From positions 62,001 to 126,000 of the forward strand of contig NZ_JBBHLB010000009.1 of NCBI RefSeq assembly GCF_037572415.1: a stretch of DNA of 64,000 nucleotides, in the 5' to 3' direction. Both the position numbers and the translations under genes were made by a program. This DNA comes from Flavonifractor porci. GTDB lineage: Bacteria > Bacillota > Clostridia > Oscillospirales > Oscillospiraceae. The notes under the pieces were generated by a model. The model did not search any database and had not been told where the DNA came from. It was given only the letters and a program-made list of their open reading frames with translations. How positions within the stretch are numbered: position 1 is the stretch's first letter; each line of letters starts with the position of its first letter. Below are positions 25,455-34,813 of this stretch, piece after piece.

Positions 25455-27193
25455 AGCTCACACACCAACTCTCTGAAGAAGGACTCTTTTTCTCGTAAGG
25501 CAATGGGTACTACCAAACCTCTATCAAGCATACGATTTCCGTTTTCGCACGCAGTTTCAGAGATCATACAGCATGAGTGACAGGCTGCACCGTTCAGGTT
25601 GTTACCAGCCGGCACATTACTCATACACTCCGGATCATTGGTGCAAAGGAGTGCTTCTTGAAAAGCATCCTTCATTAGCGGCACTAGTTTATTGATATTT
25701 CCAAGCTCCACCAGTCCGCCTAAAGAACCTTCTTTATCAGCGCTACCCGTATAAAGGAGAATACCTGTCATCTTCTCGTTAAAATATATGCGTTCTCGTA
25801 TTGCAGACGAAGAATACCCAGACGCCATTGACATTTGTTTGATTAACAGGTGCGCGAATGTGTGCATAAGAACGTATATGGCATTTCTCTTTATGTTCAG
25901 AGTCCATCCTTTAGAAACGCAAAACTCCTCATAGCACTCTTCATACCTCTGTGAAAGTGCTTTGACAGAGGGTATATCAAGCCAGCGGCTCAATGCAGCT
26001 TTATTAAACTCAATAAATACACCTTCACCATTTACTTCGGCGGCTGGTAACCATTTTTCAGTTTTCCCCTTATTGAGATACACTATATTGGTCTGGGCAT
26101 CCGCATCAGGATCTGGAGCATCCACACGAGTAAATCCAAGAAGAACTTTTACTTCTCGAAGGCGGGTGATTCTGATAATACGACTAAAATACGGTTTCAG
26201 ATATTCTGGCAGTGAATCTTCTTCTGCCTTGAAGTGTTTCTTGTTTGAAGCATACGCTGGATCGTTGTGATGGGTGATAGCGTCATACTCCATTTGCTTG
26301 ATCTCTTTGAACTCGGTAATATTACTTAATCTTCGAGTAAGGGCTTCATCAAATTCCTCACGAGAATATCTCTCTGCAAAGTATTTTTTATATGCAGCTG
26401 TGATGCCGTCATCTCCCATTACATCCTTCAGAAGTTCAATATCATGAAGATGTTCATCAATCAAATTATATAAAGGATTTACCCAAGGAGGAATAGAGAT
26501 CGCACTTCTACTTACAGAGAAGTAGACATTGGATGCACCTCGCTGCGACGGAATGACTTTTTTGTCACACCTCTCATTCCTCGATCTCGGACGAAATGGG
26601 TGATGTCCCATACAATGTAAATCAGAGAAGTTATCTCCTTGAGTGGCTCCACTCATGCTACGCTTTGCCCCGCATAGCTTACACTCAACCCACATATCAG
26701 CAAGCGTAGAAGTGTTACCAGTAGAATACATTCTAAGCTGCCCTTTGCAGTTGGTCGCCCCCCGATGGACCCACCAACTCCAAGGGAAATCATCCATGTG
26801 CCCATTTTCGCAAATCGTGATAAATCGAGAAGGATAAGCAGGTTTGTGGCAATCCGGACAATTTACTCCAAATCTCAGATAACAATCCAAGTCAAAATTG
26901 TCTCTCATATCAAAAAGACGCCCGCACTTCAAGTTGGAACAAACATGAATATATGGGAAAGAAACAACCGGAACATCCCCAGAGTAAGAAGTCCGAGGCA
27001 TATAGAAACAATCAACTCCAAGATACGAGGCCAGTCTACCGTCAATGATCTTCTTGCCTTTTTCTTTCCAATAGTTTATGTCTAGCACTGTTACAGAATC
27101 TTTGACCGCATCAACGATTGCACCAGGGCCAAAGGTAGTGATAATCTGGTTTGGGCGTAATTCACCCAATTTGTTGTTATCATATCCAGCCAT
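25436..27193 (-). CDS. drmB: DISARM protein DrmB, DUF1998 domain
   Basis: 585 residues from ATG 27193, 5 bases after GGAGGAG and one base after the drmA stop (a longer frame to 27241 lies within drmA and has no site). The N-terminus (KLGELRPNQIITTFGPGAIV) is the conserved DrmB start. Putative zinc clusters: VCSNLKCGRLFD and NCPDCHK (about 82-115), then CKLCGAKRSMSG. The DUF1998 region includes MHTFAHLLIKQMS (about 442-454) and CHSCCMISETACENGNRMLD (about 533-552). DrmB partners the DrmA helicase in recognising and blocking incoming DNA. All conserved cysteines appear intact. Confidence 0.9.
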   Translation of the reverse strand: MAGYDNNKLGELRPNQIITTFGPGAIVDAVKDSVTVLDINYWKEKGKKIIDGRLASYLGVDCFYMPRTSYSGDVPVVSFPYIHVCSNLKCGRLFDMRDNFDLDCYLRFGVNCPDCHKPAYPSRFITICENGHMDDFPWSWWVHRGATNCKGQLRMYSTGNTSTLADMWVECKLCGAKRSMSGATQGDNFSDLHCMGHHPFRPRSRNERCDKKVIPSQRGASNVYFSVSRSAISIPPWVNPLYNLIDEHLHDIELLKDVMGDDGITAAYKKYFAERYSREEFDEALTRRLSNITEFKEIKQMEYDAITHHNDPAYASNKKHFKAEEDSLPEYLKPYFSRIIRITRLREVKVLLGFTRVDAPDPDADAQTNIVYLNKGKTEKWLPAAEVNGEGVFIEFNKAALSRWLDIPSVKALSQRYEECYEEFCVSKGWTLNIKRNAIYVLMHTFAHLLIKQMSMASGYSSSAIRERIYFNEKMTGILLYTGSADKEGSLGGLVELGNINKLVPLMKDAFQEALLCTNDPECMSNVPAGNNLNGAACHSCCMISETACENGNRMLDRGLVVPIALREKESFFRELVCELCQLEI

Positions 27194-27194
27194 A

Positions 27195-30100
27195 TTACTC
27201 CTCCGTGTAATAGAACATATTTGCGGCATTTTCCACTTCACGCATAGAGTTAAGCGTAGCCTTTTCGGTGTCTTTACAGGCCTGGCCGTAATAGTTCATG
27301 AGCCGATTGTATCTTTCTGTTCCATAGACGTAATACCGCAAAGGCTTGCCTTGGGCGGCTAAAAGTTTCCACCAATCGACAAATTGGTCAATCTCAGCCT
27401 CAGCGTCTTGTCGAACTTCCGGTTTAACTATATTCAGACGCTCCAGAATTAGAGACTTTATCTCCGCCATCTGCTCTGCGGAAAGAGCTGCAATCTCAGC
27501 AGCGCCCTCATTGGAAGCCATATCTGGATATTTGAGCCGTATTGCTGAAATAATCAAAGCGTGCAGCACACGATCTCTAGCTCTTGCAGAGAACGGCGTT
27601 GCAGTAGTTCCTTCTACAAATCTGTATAGCTGAGAGTGGTAACCAGTGAAATTCTCATAATGAGAAAGATCACGAGGACGATACGGATTATAGAGAGTAA
27701 ATACTAGGCCAGGAAACGCACGACCAATTCGGCTTGTAGCCTGAATATACTCGGAATTTTGCTTCGGCTGACCGGTTACTGCCATTAATCCAAGTCTGTC
27801 AACATCCATACCAACTGCTATCATATTCGTTGCAACCGCAGTATCAAGACAATCCTTGGAATCACAGGTTGCCTCAAGCTGTCTTAGCTTGTTAGGGATT
27901 TCATAAGACGACATTCTCGATGTGATTTCAACTCTTTTGTTGAGATAACGAACCTTTTCCATGTTATACTTCGTTTTAATTCGATAGATTCGCTTCGGAA
28001 TATCGTCTTGCAGCAAACGAACAGCACCGCCCAACTCTCGAATACTGTTATAGTACCCAACTAGTGAATAGTAGGGATCAATGACATCCTTATACTCATC
28101 CTCTTGGGCAAGTTGGAACGCAGTTTGGAGAATAATTGCATACATTCTCAGCAAAGTGGTCTTGACCGATTGCCCTGGCGCGCAAACTCCTACATACTTT
28201 CGGAACGGATCATCTTTAATAGGAATTTCGTTTATAAAGAAACTATCTCCAATCTCAAAACCATTCGGTGGAAATTGCGCCGTGGATTTACGTGCATAAA
28301 GACACTTTGTCTGTTCGGATGCATTTTTTATAGTAGCAGTTGAAACTACATATTTGGGCTTAATTCTTTTTTCACCATAAGTACACATTTCCTCTATGAT
28401 GGTCTCATATGCACCATATACGGTCCCGAGCGGACCGGTAATCAAATGCAACTCATCTTGGATAATTAGCTCCGGCGGAAGGAACGGACGAATTGGTGTT
28501 AATGTTGATGTTGGCAACTTTTGTGTTCTGTTATGCCGTTTATGTTCTTCACCTATGGCAACATACCCATCTCGACTACAAACTCTATCTACCCGTCCAA
28601 ATAGGGCGTTGGTTTTAACGTCCCAAGGTAAACGAGCAAACTTATCAACTGTGGACAGAATAATTGTCGGGCACTTTGCATAGATTTCTTCATCCACAAG
28701 ATATACCGGAATCTGAATCCGCTTTTGCTTGTATTTATAAAACAGGCAAGTATTGTCTGCACAATAAATTGCAACGGATTTCTGCTCAGGATCAATGTAG
28801 AATTCTTCTTCCGTAAGTGGCTTTCCACAGAAGGGACAAGTTAACAGTTGCTTATAGAGCAGGTTGCGTTTTCTTTTCGCCTCACCCGGCTTATCAGCCT
28901 TTTCTACTAGCTCCTCGAATTTATTTGGTGTTACACCTCCACCAACCCAGAAACCTATGCTGATTGGCTCGGTTCCATACTTGGGATATGTTTTTTGGCG
29001 GATTAGCTCAGCAGCAAGAACCATTTTAGTTATACGATCTCGTTGTTGTGTGGTCAGAAGACGAAGTGTGTAGCGGAGTATTGCCGTTACGCCACCATCA
29101 GAATTGTATTCAGATGTATCCGACGCCCGTAACCTTCTGTTTGCAATGACAAATGCCATCAATCCCAAATATGCCTCTGTTTTACCGCCGCCAGTCGGAA
29201 AATAAAGCAGGTCAACCACTTCGCGGTCTTTATGCAACGGATCTACAATTCCGCTTAAATTCATCAGAATAAAAGCAATCTGGAAAGGTCTCCATCCAAA
29301 ATCGGTGTCCGGATTTCTTGGGTCTACAAAATCCTTGAAATTACATTCTATGCCAGCGCCATGCTTCTTAGAGTAACTCATAATATTTCTCTGAAGCAGC
29401 ATGGAGCGGTTCATAAAACAAAACGCATCAAACGCAATCTCATTACTTGTGATAAGAAAAATACCTTCACGAATTCTATTCAAGGCTTCTCTACAATGGG
29501 CAACCACTTTGTCGCCTATCGTACTCTTAAATTCCTGACTGGCCATTTTCTCATCTGAGACAAGTTTTTGTTCAATCCATTTCTCGTATGAATCAGCTAA
29601 AATATTTAACCGTTCAAGGATGCCATCTTTGTTTTTAGGATTGGACATGAATCGCATTGAGAAAAAGAACTTATCAAATCCTTTCAAAGCAGCGCTTACA
29701 CCAGGAAATTCATATTCAGGAATGAAATCAGATTTTACCCATGCTGTTTTTCCATCAACAGCCTCATCCCATGTTGCAGCACAATTCCTACCACGCCCCA
29801 AAATCGGACGTTGTTCAAAGTAGAACTCATCCTCAGCAAGTACGTCTCGACAAATATTTTCAGAAAAGAAGACCCTATCTCCATTGGCGGAATATGCTTT
29901 CAGTTCGACTTGAAACATCATGGATTCCACATCATTCTCGGAGTTTTTACGACGATTTATAACATAGGCTGTTACCAGCGAATACCTCGTTTTAAGAGGT
30001 ATTCTGGAGATATGTACGACGACATTTGAATCTTCTACAAGACGGAATTCTGCATTTCTTTCAAAAGAGGTAAAATCAATGCAAATTGTGGATTTCATTG

Positions 30101-30524
30101 GCTGTCGGGTAAAACTAGCATGGTTATATTCCTTGCCATCTTTCCCGACTTTCTTGTCTACAGAGCGTACATAGTCGCCCCAAGAGACATCAATGTTGAT
30201 GCTCTTAGTGGATGATGCGATGTAAAAACTAATACCTATAGACGTAGGCAGCTTAAAGCTGGTTGTCATTATAGGTTCATTATCATCATCTTCACCAGCG
30301 GTATAATCGTCAGAATCACCATACGCAATATCGGCATCTACCTCTTGTTCGCCAGCAGTAGCAGTGCCTTTATCAACAGCCTGAGAAGCAAGCATCCCCA
30401 CAATATAGGCGCTTCTCGGATTTTCATCTAATACCTCATCGTCAGACTGCGGCCCCATCAAGTCAGTTCTAAGAGCATTGATAATCTCCTGCCGCACTTT
30501 TGCATATTTGAATCTATCAGGCAA
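27195..30524 (-). CDS. drmA: DISARM helicase DrmA
   Basis: 1109 residues from TTG 30524, preceded by AAGGAGGGATAAC. A long N-terminal region (~400 residues) is followed by an SF2 helicase core: FPTGGGKTEAYLGL (Walker A, about 438-451), LIIQDELHLITGPLGTVYGA (the DExH-like box with ELHL, about 687-706), MIAVGMDVDRLGLMAVTG and YIQATSRIGRAFPGLVFTLY (motif VI, about 925-944). This combination is characteristic of DrmA. DrmA with DrmB loads on free 5' DNA ends of invading DNA. It lies 2 bases after the Res gene and directly before drmB. Length fits the family (1000-1300). Confidence 0.9.
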   Translation of the reverse strand: MPDRFKYAKVRQEIINALRTDLMGPQSDDEVLDENPRSAYIVGMLASQAVDKGTATAGEQEVDADIAYGDSDDYTAGEDDDNEPIMTTSFKLPTSIGISFYIASSTKSINIDVSWGDYVRSVDKKVGKDGKEYNHASFTRQPMKSTICIDFTSFERNAEFRLVEDSNVVVHISRIPLKTRYSLVTAYVINRRKNSENDVESMMFQVELKAYSANGDRVFFSENICRDVLAEDEFYFEQRPILGRGRNCAATWDEAVDGKTAWVKSDFIPEYEFPGVSAALKGFDKFFFSMRFMSNPKNKDGILERLNILADSYEKWIEQKLVSDEKMASQEFKSTIGDKVVAHCREALNRIREGIFLITSNEIAFDAFCFMNRSMLLQRNIMSYSKKHGAGIECNFKDFVDPRNPDTDFGWRPFQIAFILMNLSGIVDPLHKDREVVDLLYFPTGGGKTEAYLGLMAFVIANRRLRASDTSEYNSDGGVTAILRYTLRLLTTQQRDRITKMVLAAELIRQKTYPKYGTEPISIGFWVGGGVTPNKFEELVEKADKPGEAKRKRNLLYKQLLTCPFCGKPLTEEEFYIDPEQKSVAIYCADNTCLFYKYKQKRIQIPVYLVDEEIYAKCPTIILSTVDKFARLPWDVKTNALFGRVDRVCSRDGYVAIGEEHKRHNRTQKLPTSTLTPIRPFLPPELIIQDELHLITGPLGTVYGAYETIIEEMCTYGEKRIKPKYVVSTATIKNASEQTKCLYARKSTAQFPPNGFEIGDSFFINEIPIKDDPFRKYVGVCAPGQSVKTTLLRMYAIILQTAFQLAQEDEYKDVIDPYYSLVGYYNSIRELGGAVRLLQDDIPKRIYRIKTKYNMEKVRYLNKRVEITSRMSSYEIPNKLRQLEATCDSKDCLDTAVATNMIAVGMDVDRLGLMAVTGQPKQNSEYIQATSRIGRAFPGLVFTLYNPYRPRDLSHYENFTGYHSQLYRFVEGTTATPFSARARDRVLHALIISAIRLKYPDMASNEGAAEIAALSAEQMAEIKSLILERLNIVKPEVRQDAEAEIDQFVDWWKLLAAQGKPLRYYVYGTERYNRLMNYYGQACKDTEKATLNSMREVENAANMFYYTEE

Positions 30525-30526
30525 AG

Positions 30527-33175
30527 TTATCCCTCCTTGATCTTATGTGCTGTACCTAGGGTATACTTACAGGTGTTTCCAAGTTTGATGTTATCATCAG
30601 AAATCAAGCGATACTCCCAAACCTTATGGTCAGGATCTGCTGTAGATGCAAAATGACACCATTTGATACCTTCACGCGCTTTTGCAACCACTTCATCTGC
30701 GGTGACTTCATTGGAGGCTTTTACTTCTACCATGAATTTTCCACTTGTTGTCTCCACTAAGAAGTCTGGGTTATACTGTTGACCAGCCTGCCAGAAAAGG
30801 CCCAACTGATTCAAAGGTGGTTTAATCCAACGAATCACGTCTGGATCTTCTTCCAGGATGATAGAGAACAGACGCTCAGGATCACTGTCAAAAGCATTTT
30901 CGGTATAATATGCCTTCTTATATCCTGTAAATAGGTATTTCTTGATATTTGCCTTATCCGTGAATGGTTTATCAAAACGAATGCGACCATCTTTTTTGAC
31001 ATTCTTTACGAATTTGCGGAAGAGGATCAAATCTTTCTGAACGATATGAATGTCCTCAGTTTTACGTTCTGTATGTTCAAAGATCTGTTTTCTGATGTCG
31101 GAAACGATCAGGGAGGCATAACGACGAACTATCTTACGCTTGTCCTCTTCATTACCATCGATCTGTGCAAGATATTGATCCACAACGTCAATAATGAAAT
31201 CAGCATCTTCGTAGGATAGCTCACTGATAGAGTCAAGAAGCATACAGGCTAGGGTATTCAGTGCATCGTCTACTTCCAGAATCTGTGCATCAACAGCAGT
31301 TAGAAGCTGCTGGTTAATAGCATCAAATCTCTCGATTTTAGCCATTGCAACTTCAAAATCTGGAATATTCCTCTTGACTTCAAAGCGATTGAATTTGACC
31401 TCAGAGGTTGTCTGTACCAAAATCTTCGGTACAGAAATAGCCTTACCGGAATATTCCTTGATTTTCTGAACAAATTCATCCTTAGACAAAGGTTTCTTAC
31501 CTTTGCCATCTACCGGTGAATCATGAGTGATTTCATCGGGTTTAGTTGCCGCATTACCGGCTTCTGTGCCAAAAATTTGCTCCATAGTAAGCTGTTGCAT
31601 ATCGGATGGTGTTTGTTCTTGCTTCTTCCCAGAACCAAAAGCCTTCAAATATGCCTCGTACAATTCCTGTTGCGTTTTTGTGTTGGTATTGATTTCTGAA
31701 AAAGACTTCACACCAGCATCAGTCACAGCAAAGTCAAAAATAGTGAGCTGATCTTCGTCAACAGGACTGCTAATATCTACTGTGTCTGAAGGTTCAACCA
31801 CAGACTTGTCCAAATCTCGATACCGGAAAATATCACTATTTTTAATTTCATCCACCAATTCGCGGTAATGATCGTGAGCGACAATATCCAGTGTGTCAAT
31901 ATCCTCATTGCCAGTAGTTTGCCCAAAAGGTAGACGAAGACCGCGGCCAATAGTCTGCATAGCCAAAATGTCGCTTTTGGCTGCGTTCAACGGAATGATA
32001 GTAAAAAGATTGTTGACATCCCAGCCCTCTTTCAGCTTGTAGACATGAAGAACAATTTCGACTGGATTCTGGGTGTGTTCAATGGAAAGGAGCAAGCGGA
32101 TGTTTTCCTCCGATTCATCGCCTTTCATATTGGAATGGATTTCAATAACTTTACCCTTGTATTTACCATTCAAAAATCCATCGCTATCAATTAGTGTGCG
32201 GATCTCCTTGGCATGATTTGTATCACGGCAAGCAATCAAAACGATAGGCTTTACATACGGCAGGCCATTGTCATTACAAAATTGTCGAATAACTCCCTTG
32301 CGATGCTCATGCAATGTTAAGCCATCGCGTATTTTCATTTCCTCAATATCTTCTGCGTTATACCCAGCCATGTTAGAACGGCCCATGACAACAGGAGTTT
32401 TCAAATATCCCTCTACAGCACCCCGTGCCAAGTCATAGGCATAAATTACGTTATTGGTTGATTTAGGAGTCGCTGTAAACTCTAAGCCCAAGACAGGCTT
32501 AAGAAAGTTAATGGCTTTCATGGAAGCTGGAGCATAGTAACGGTGCGCCTCATCCATGCAGATTACAAGATCATCAAAACTGGAAAGAACCTCTGCAAAG
32601 GACATTCCTAGGGTTTCTTTGAACTTATGGAAGTTAAACTGGGTGTCAGTCTTGCTGTTAAAAATCTTGCCGATGTTAAAAATAAACAGTTCAATTTCTG
32701 AGCCTTTTTCAAACTGAAGGCTCATCTGCTCATATCTTACAGGATAAGAATCATAGTTTTCGCCGTCATACACTTTCGGGCGTCCCATTTCTGATTCTAA
32801 TCCCTTAAAGATATACTTGGGATGATTCGGATTAGACTCTTTCCGAAGTTTTTCATAGATTGTATTGCCTGGTGCCAAAATAAAGAAGTGGCGATAGCCC
32901 TTCGTCTTGTAGAGATAATAAATACTTGCACCCATGAGGCGGGTTTTGCCAATGCCGGTTGCCATAGCGTAGCAGAAAGAGGGGAAATCAAACTTATCGT
33001 CAACTTTGATTTTACGTTGCTTTTCACAGTATTCTGTTGCAACAGCCTCAATCGCTGCCTTGCTATCCTTCTTATAATCGCAGTGAGTACTGATTGCATC
33101 CAGATAGGAAAGTGCTTCTTGCTGGGGCTTACGCAGACTCATGGCATATCCAATTTTAGCGACAATATCAGCCAT
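30527..33175 (-). CDS. Type III restriction-like Res protein: SF2 helicase with PD-ExK nuclease
   Basis: 882 residues from ATG 33175, adjacent to the methylase stop. Helicase part: ATGIGKTRLMG (about 69-79), ICMDEAHRYYAP (about 200-211), LEFTATPKSTNN and, further on, QTIGRGLRLPFG. Near the C-terminus, YNPDFLVETTSGKFMVEVKA (about 796-815) is a PD...ExK nuclease signature. The architecture is that of type III restriction (Res) subunits, which cleave DNA when complexed with a Mod methylase. Its position between Mod and drmA inside a DISARM-like operon is unusual. Both ATPase and nuclease motifs look complete. Confidence 0.88.
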   Translation of the reverse strand: MADIVAKIGYAMSLRKPQQEALSYLDAISTHCDYKKDSKAAIEAVATEYCEKQRKIKVDDKFDFPSFCYAMATGIGKTRLMGASIYYLYKTKGYRHFFILAPGNTIYEKLRKESNPNHPKYIFKGLESEMGRPKVYDGENYDSYPVRYEQMSLQFEKGSEIELFIFNIGKIFNSKTDTQFNFHKFKETLGMSFAEVLSSFDDLVICMDEAHRYYAPASMKAINFLKPVLGLEFTATPKSTNNVIYAYDLARGAVEGYLKTPVVMGRSNMAGYNAEDIEEMKIRDGLTLHEHRKGVIRQFCNDNGLPYVKPIVLIACRDTNHAKEIRTLIDSDGFLNGKYKGKVIEIHSNMKGDESEENIRLLLSIEHTQNPVEIVLHVYKLKEGWDVNNLFTIIPLNAAKSDILAMQTIGRGLRLPFGQTTGNEDIDTLDIVAHDHYRELVDEIKNSDIFRYRDLDKSVVEPSDTVDISSPVDEDQLTIFDFAVTDAGVKSFSEINTNTKTQQELYEAYLKAFGSGKKQEQTPSDMQQLTMEQIFGTEAGNAATKPDEITHDSPVDGKGKKPLSKDEFVQKIKEYSGKAISVPKILVQTTSEVKFNRFEVKRNIPDFEVAMAKIERFDAINQQLLTAVDAQILEVDDALNTLACMLLDSISELSYEDADFIIDVVDQYLAQIDGNEEDKRKIVRRYASLIVSDIRKQIFEHTERKTEDIHIVQKDLILFRKFVKNVKKDGRIRFDKPFTDKANIKKYLFTGYKKAYYTENAFDSDPERLFSIILEEDPDVIRWIKPPLNQLGLFWQAGQQYNPDFLVETTSGKFMVEVKASNEVTADEVVAKAREGIKWCHFASTADPDHKVWEYRLISDDNIKLGNTCKYTLGTAHKIKEG

Positions 33176-34789
33176 TTATCGCACCTCACTTTCAAAAGTA
33201 CACTTGTCCAGCAGATCCTTCGGGATACGTTTGACTTCAATGTTATCTGGAAGTCTCAGATCAGACTGAACCTTTGTACTATACACCAGTAGTGATTGAT
33301 CTTCACCAAGAGTAGTCGCAATGGAACGAATATAGTCGGCGTTTACAAATTCTTTTGTGATATGGATGAATCTTTTTTCCGAAGAGTGTCCGTGATACAC
33401 GCCGTCTGGTTTGTATTTAAATCCTTCGATTTTGCAAATGGCTTCGCATAGCATTTCAAAGGTGTACTCAGGATTTATTTGATAAATTGGTAAACGCTCA
33501 TTTTTGACCAACAAGCTGGGCGCTAGTTCATAGAAGTGATAGCCACCTCCGCCTTGCCAATTCTCACTTTTTGAAATACCGGTTTTATCGCCATCAATTA
33601 CATTGTCCATTCTCACTTTACATAAGGTATAGGCGTGTTCGCCAAGTTCTACCCCAATCCACTTTCGTTTCATTTTATGCGCTGTAGCAATCGTTGAACC
33701 ACTCCCTAAGAATGAATCTAAGACCCAATCACCTTCATTAGAAAAGTATCGAATAATCATCTCAATTAGGGCTTCCGGTTTCTTTCCGCCGCGGAATTCT
33801 ACTCCGCCTTCATGTCGACAGTTGCCGAAATTGCCAGCCATATCATAAAACCCATTTATAGGTTTTTTCCTTTTGATTTCATCACTTTCAAGTTTATCTA
33901 TTGGAACACCTTGGTAATACTTACCTTTAGTTGCTCCCGCCTTTTTGGGGCCAGTAAAATAGCGGTAATCATATCGATCATCACCTATTCCATAGACTTT
34001 ATATAGAATGCCATATCCGTCGGTATTATAACGTCCTGTAAGATAATCTCTAAAAAATCGGCCCGAAGAATTGCCATCTAAAATAGTTCCCGTTGCCCAA
34101 ATTTCTTTTAAGCCGTACTCATCTCCAACAGCTTTTTTTATAATCTTATACTCACTTGGATTGAATACAACGGTTCTCTTGCCCCCAATGACTTCTTCTC
34201 GTCCCTTTCCGATTTCTTTGATTTCATAGATGAACTTTTCAAAACCAACTTCCTCATAATCAAAATTAGGAACAGCACCATAATGCTTTCTATAAACAAG
34301 AACTTGTTCAATTTCTTTATGAAAATCCATATCAGATTTCAATGTTTTGTCAGGATACCGTACCCGAACATAGAGCGTTGTTAAGTAATTAGTGCGCCCA
34401 AAGATTTCATCGAGTAGCACTTTAACATAGTGACTCTCGGAATCATCAATTTGACAGCATAAAAATCCATCATCTGACAACAAATCTCGTAAGAGAAGCA
34501 ACCGCTGTCTCATCAAGGAAAGCCAAATGCTATGTTCCAAATTATCATCGTAGTATTCAAACGCGCTACCCGTGTTATACGGAGGATCAATATAGATACA
34601 CTTAATTTTTCCGGCAAAATCCTGCTGAAGAGCTTGTAGCGCAATCAGGTTATCACCGTGAATTAACATATTTTCACTACGGGGGTCTCCATATGATTTC
34701 TCACGATCCTCAACTAAAATACGAGGTTCGAGCACCTTGTCATCATATTTTCCAACCCAGGTCAATTCCAATTTCCCTTTATGTTCCAT
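33176..34789 (-). CDS. Type III-like DNA adenine methylase (Mod)
   Basis: 537 residues from ATG 34789, with AAAGGA upstream. Beta-class N6/N4 methylase order: catalytic DPPYNTGSAFEYYDD near 70-84 (DPPY), then a large target-recognition domain (about residues 140-330), and finally the SAM-binding motif WVLDSFLGSGSTIATAHKMK near 355. This is the type III Mod layout. In canonical class 1 DISARM the adenine methylase (DrmMI) is usually a larger, gamma-type enzyme, so this one may replace it. It would protect host DNA from the adjacent Res and possibly from DrmAB. The recognition site cannot be read from sequence. Confidence 0.9.
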   Translation of the reverse strand: MEHKGKLELTWVGKYDDKVLEPRILVEDREKSYGDPRSENMLIHGDNLIALQALQQDFAGKIKCIYIDPPYNTGSAFEYYDDNLEHSIWLSLMRQRLLLLRDLLSDDGFLCCQIDDSESHYVKVLLDEIFGRTNYLTTLYVRVRYPDKTLKSDMDFHKEIEQVLVYRKHYGAVPNFDYEEVGFEKFIYEIKEIGKGREEVIGGKRTVVFNPSEYKIIKKAVGDEYGLKEIWATGTILDGNSSGRFFRDYLTGRYNTDGYGILYKVYGIGDDRYDYRYFTGPKKAGATKGKYYQGVPIDKLESDEIKRKKPINGFYDMAGNFGNCRHEGGVEFRGGKKPEALIEMIIRYFSNEGDWVLDSFLGSGSTIATAHKMKRKWIGVELGEHAYTLCKVRMDNVIDGDKTGISKSENWQGGGGYHFYELAPSLLVKNERLPIYQINPEYTFEMLCEAICKIEGFKYKPDGVYHGHSSEKRFIHITKEFVNADYIRSIATTLGEDQSLLVYSTKVQSDLRLPDNIEVKRIPKDLLDKCTFESEVR

Positions 34790-34813
34790 AACTGTGTCTC
34801 CAATTCCTTTCTA

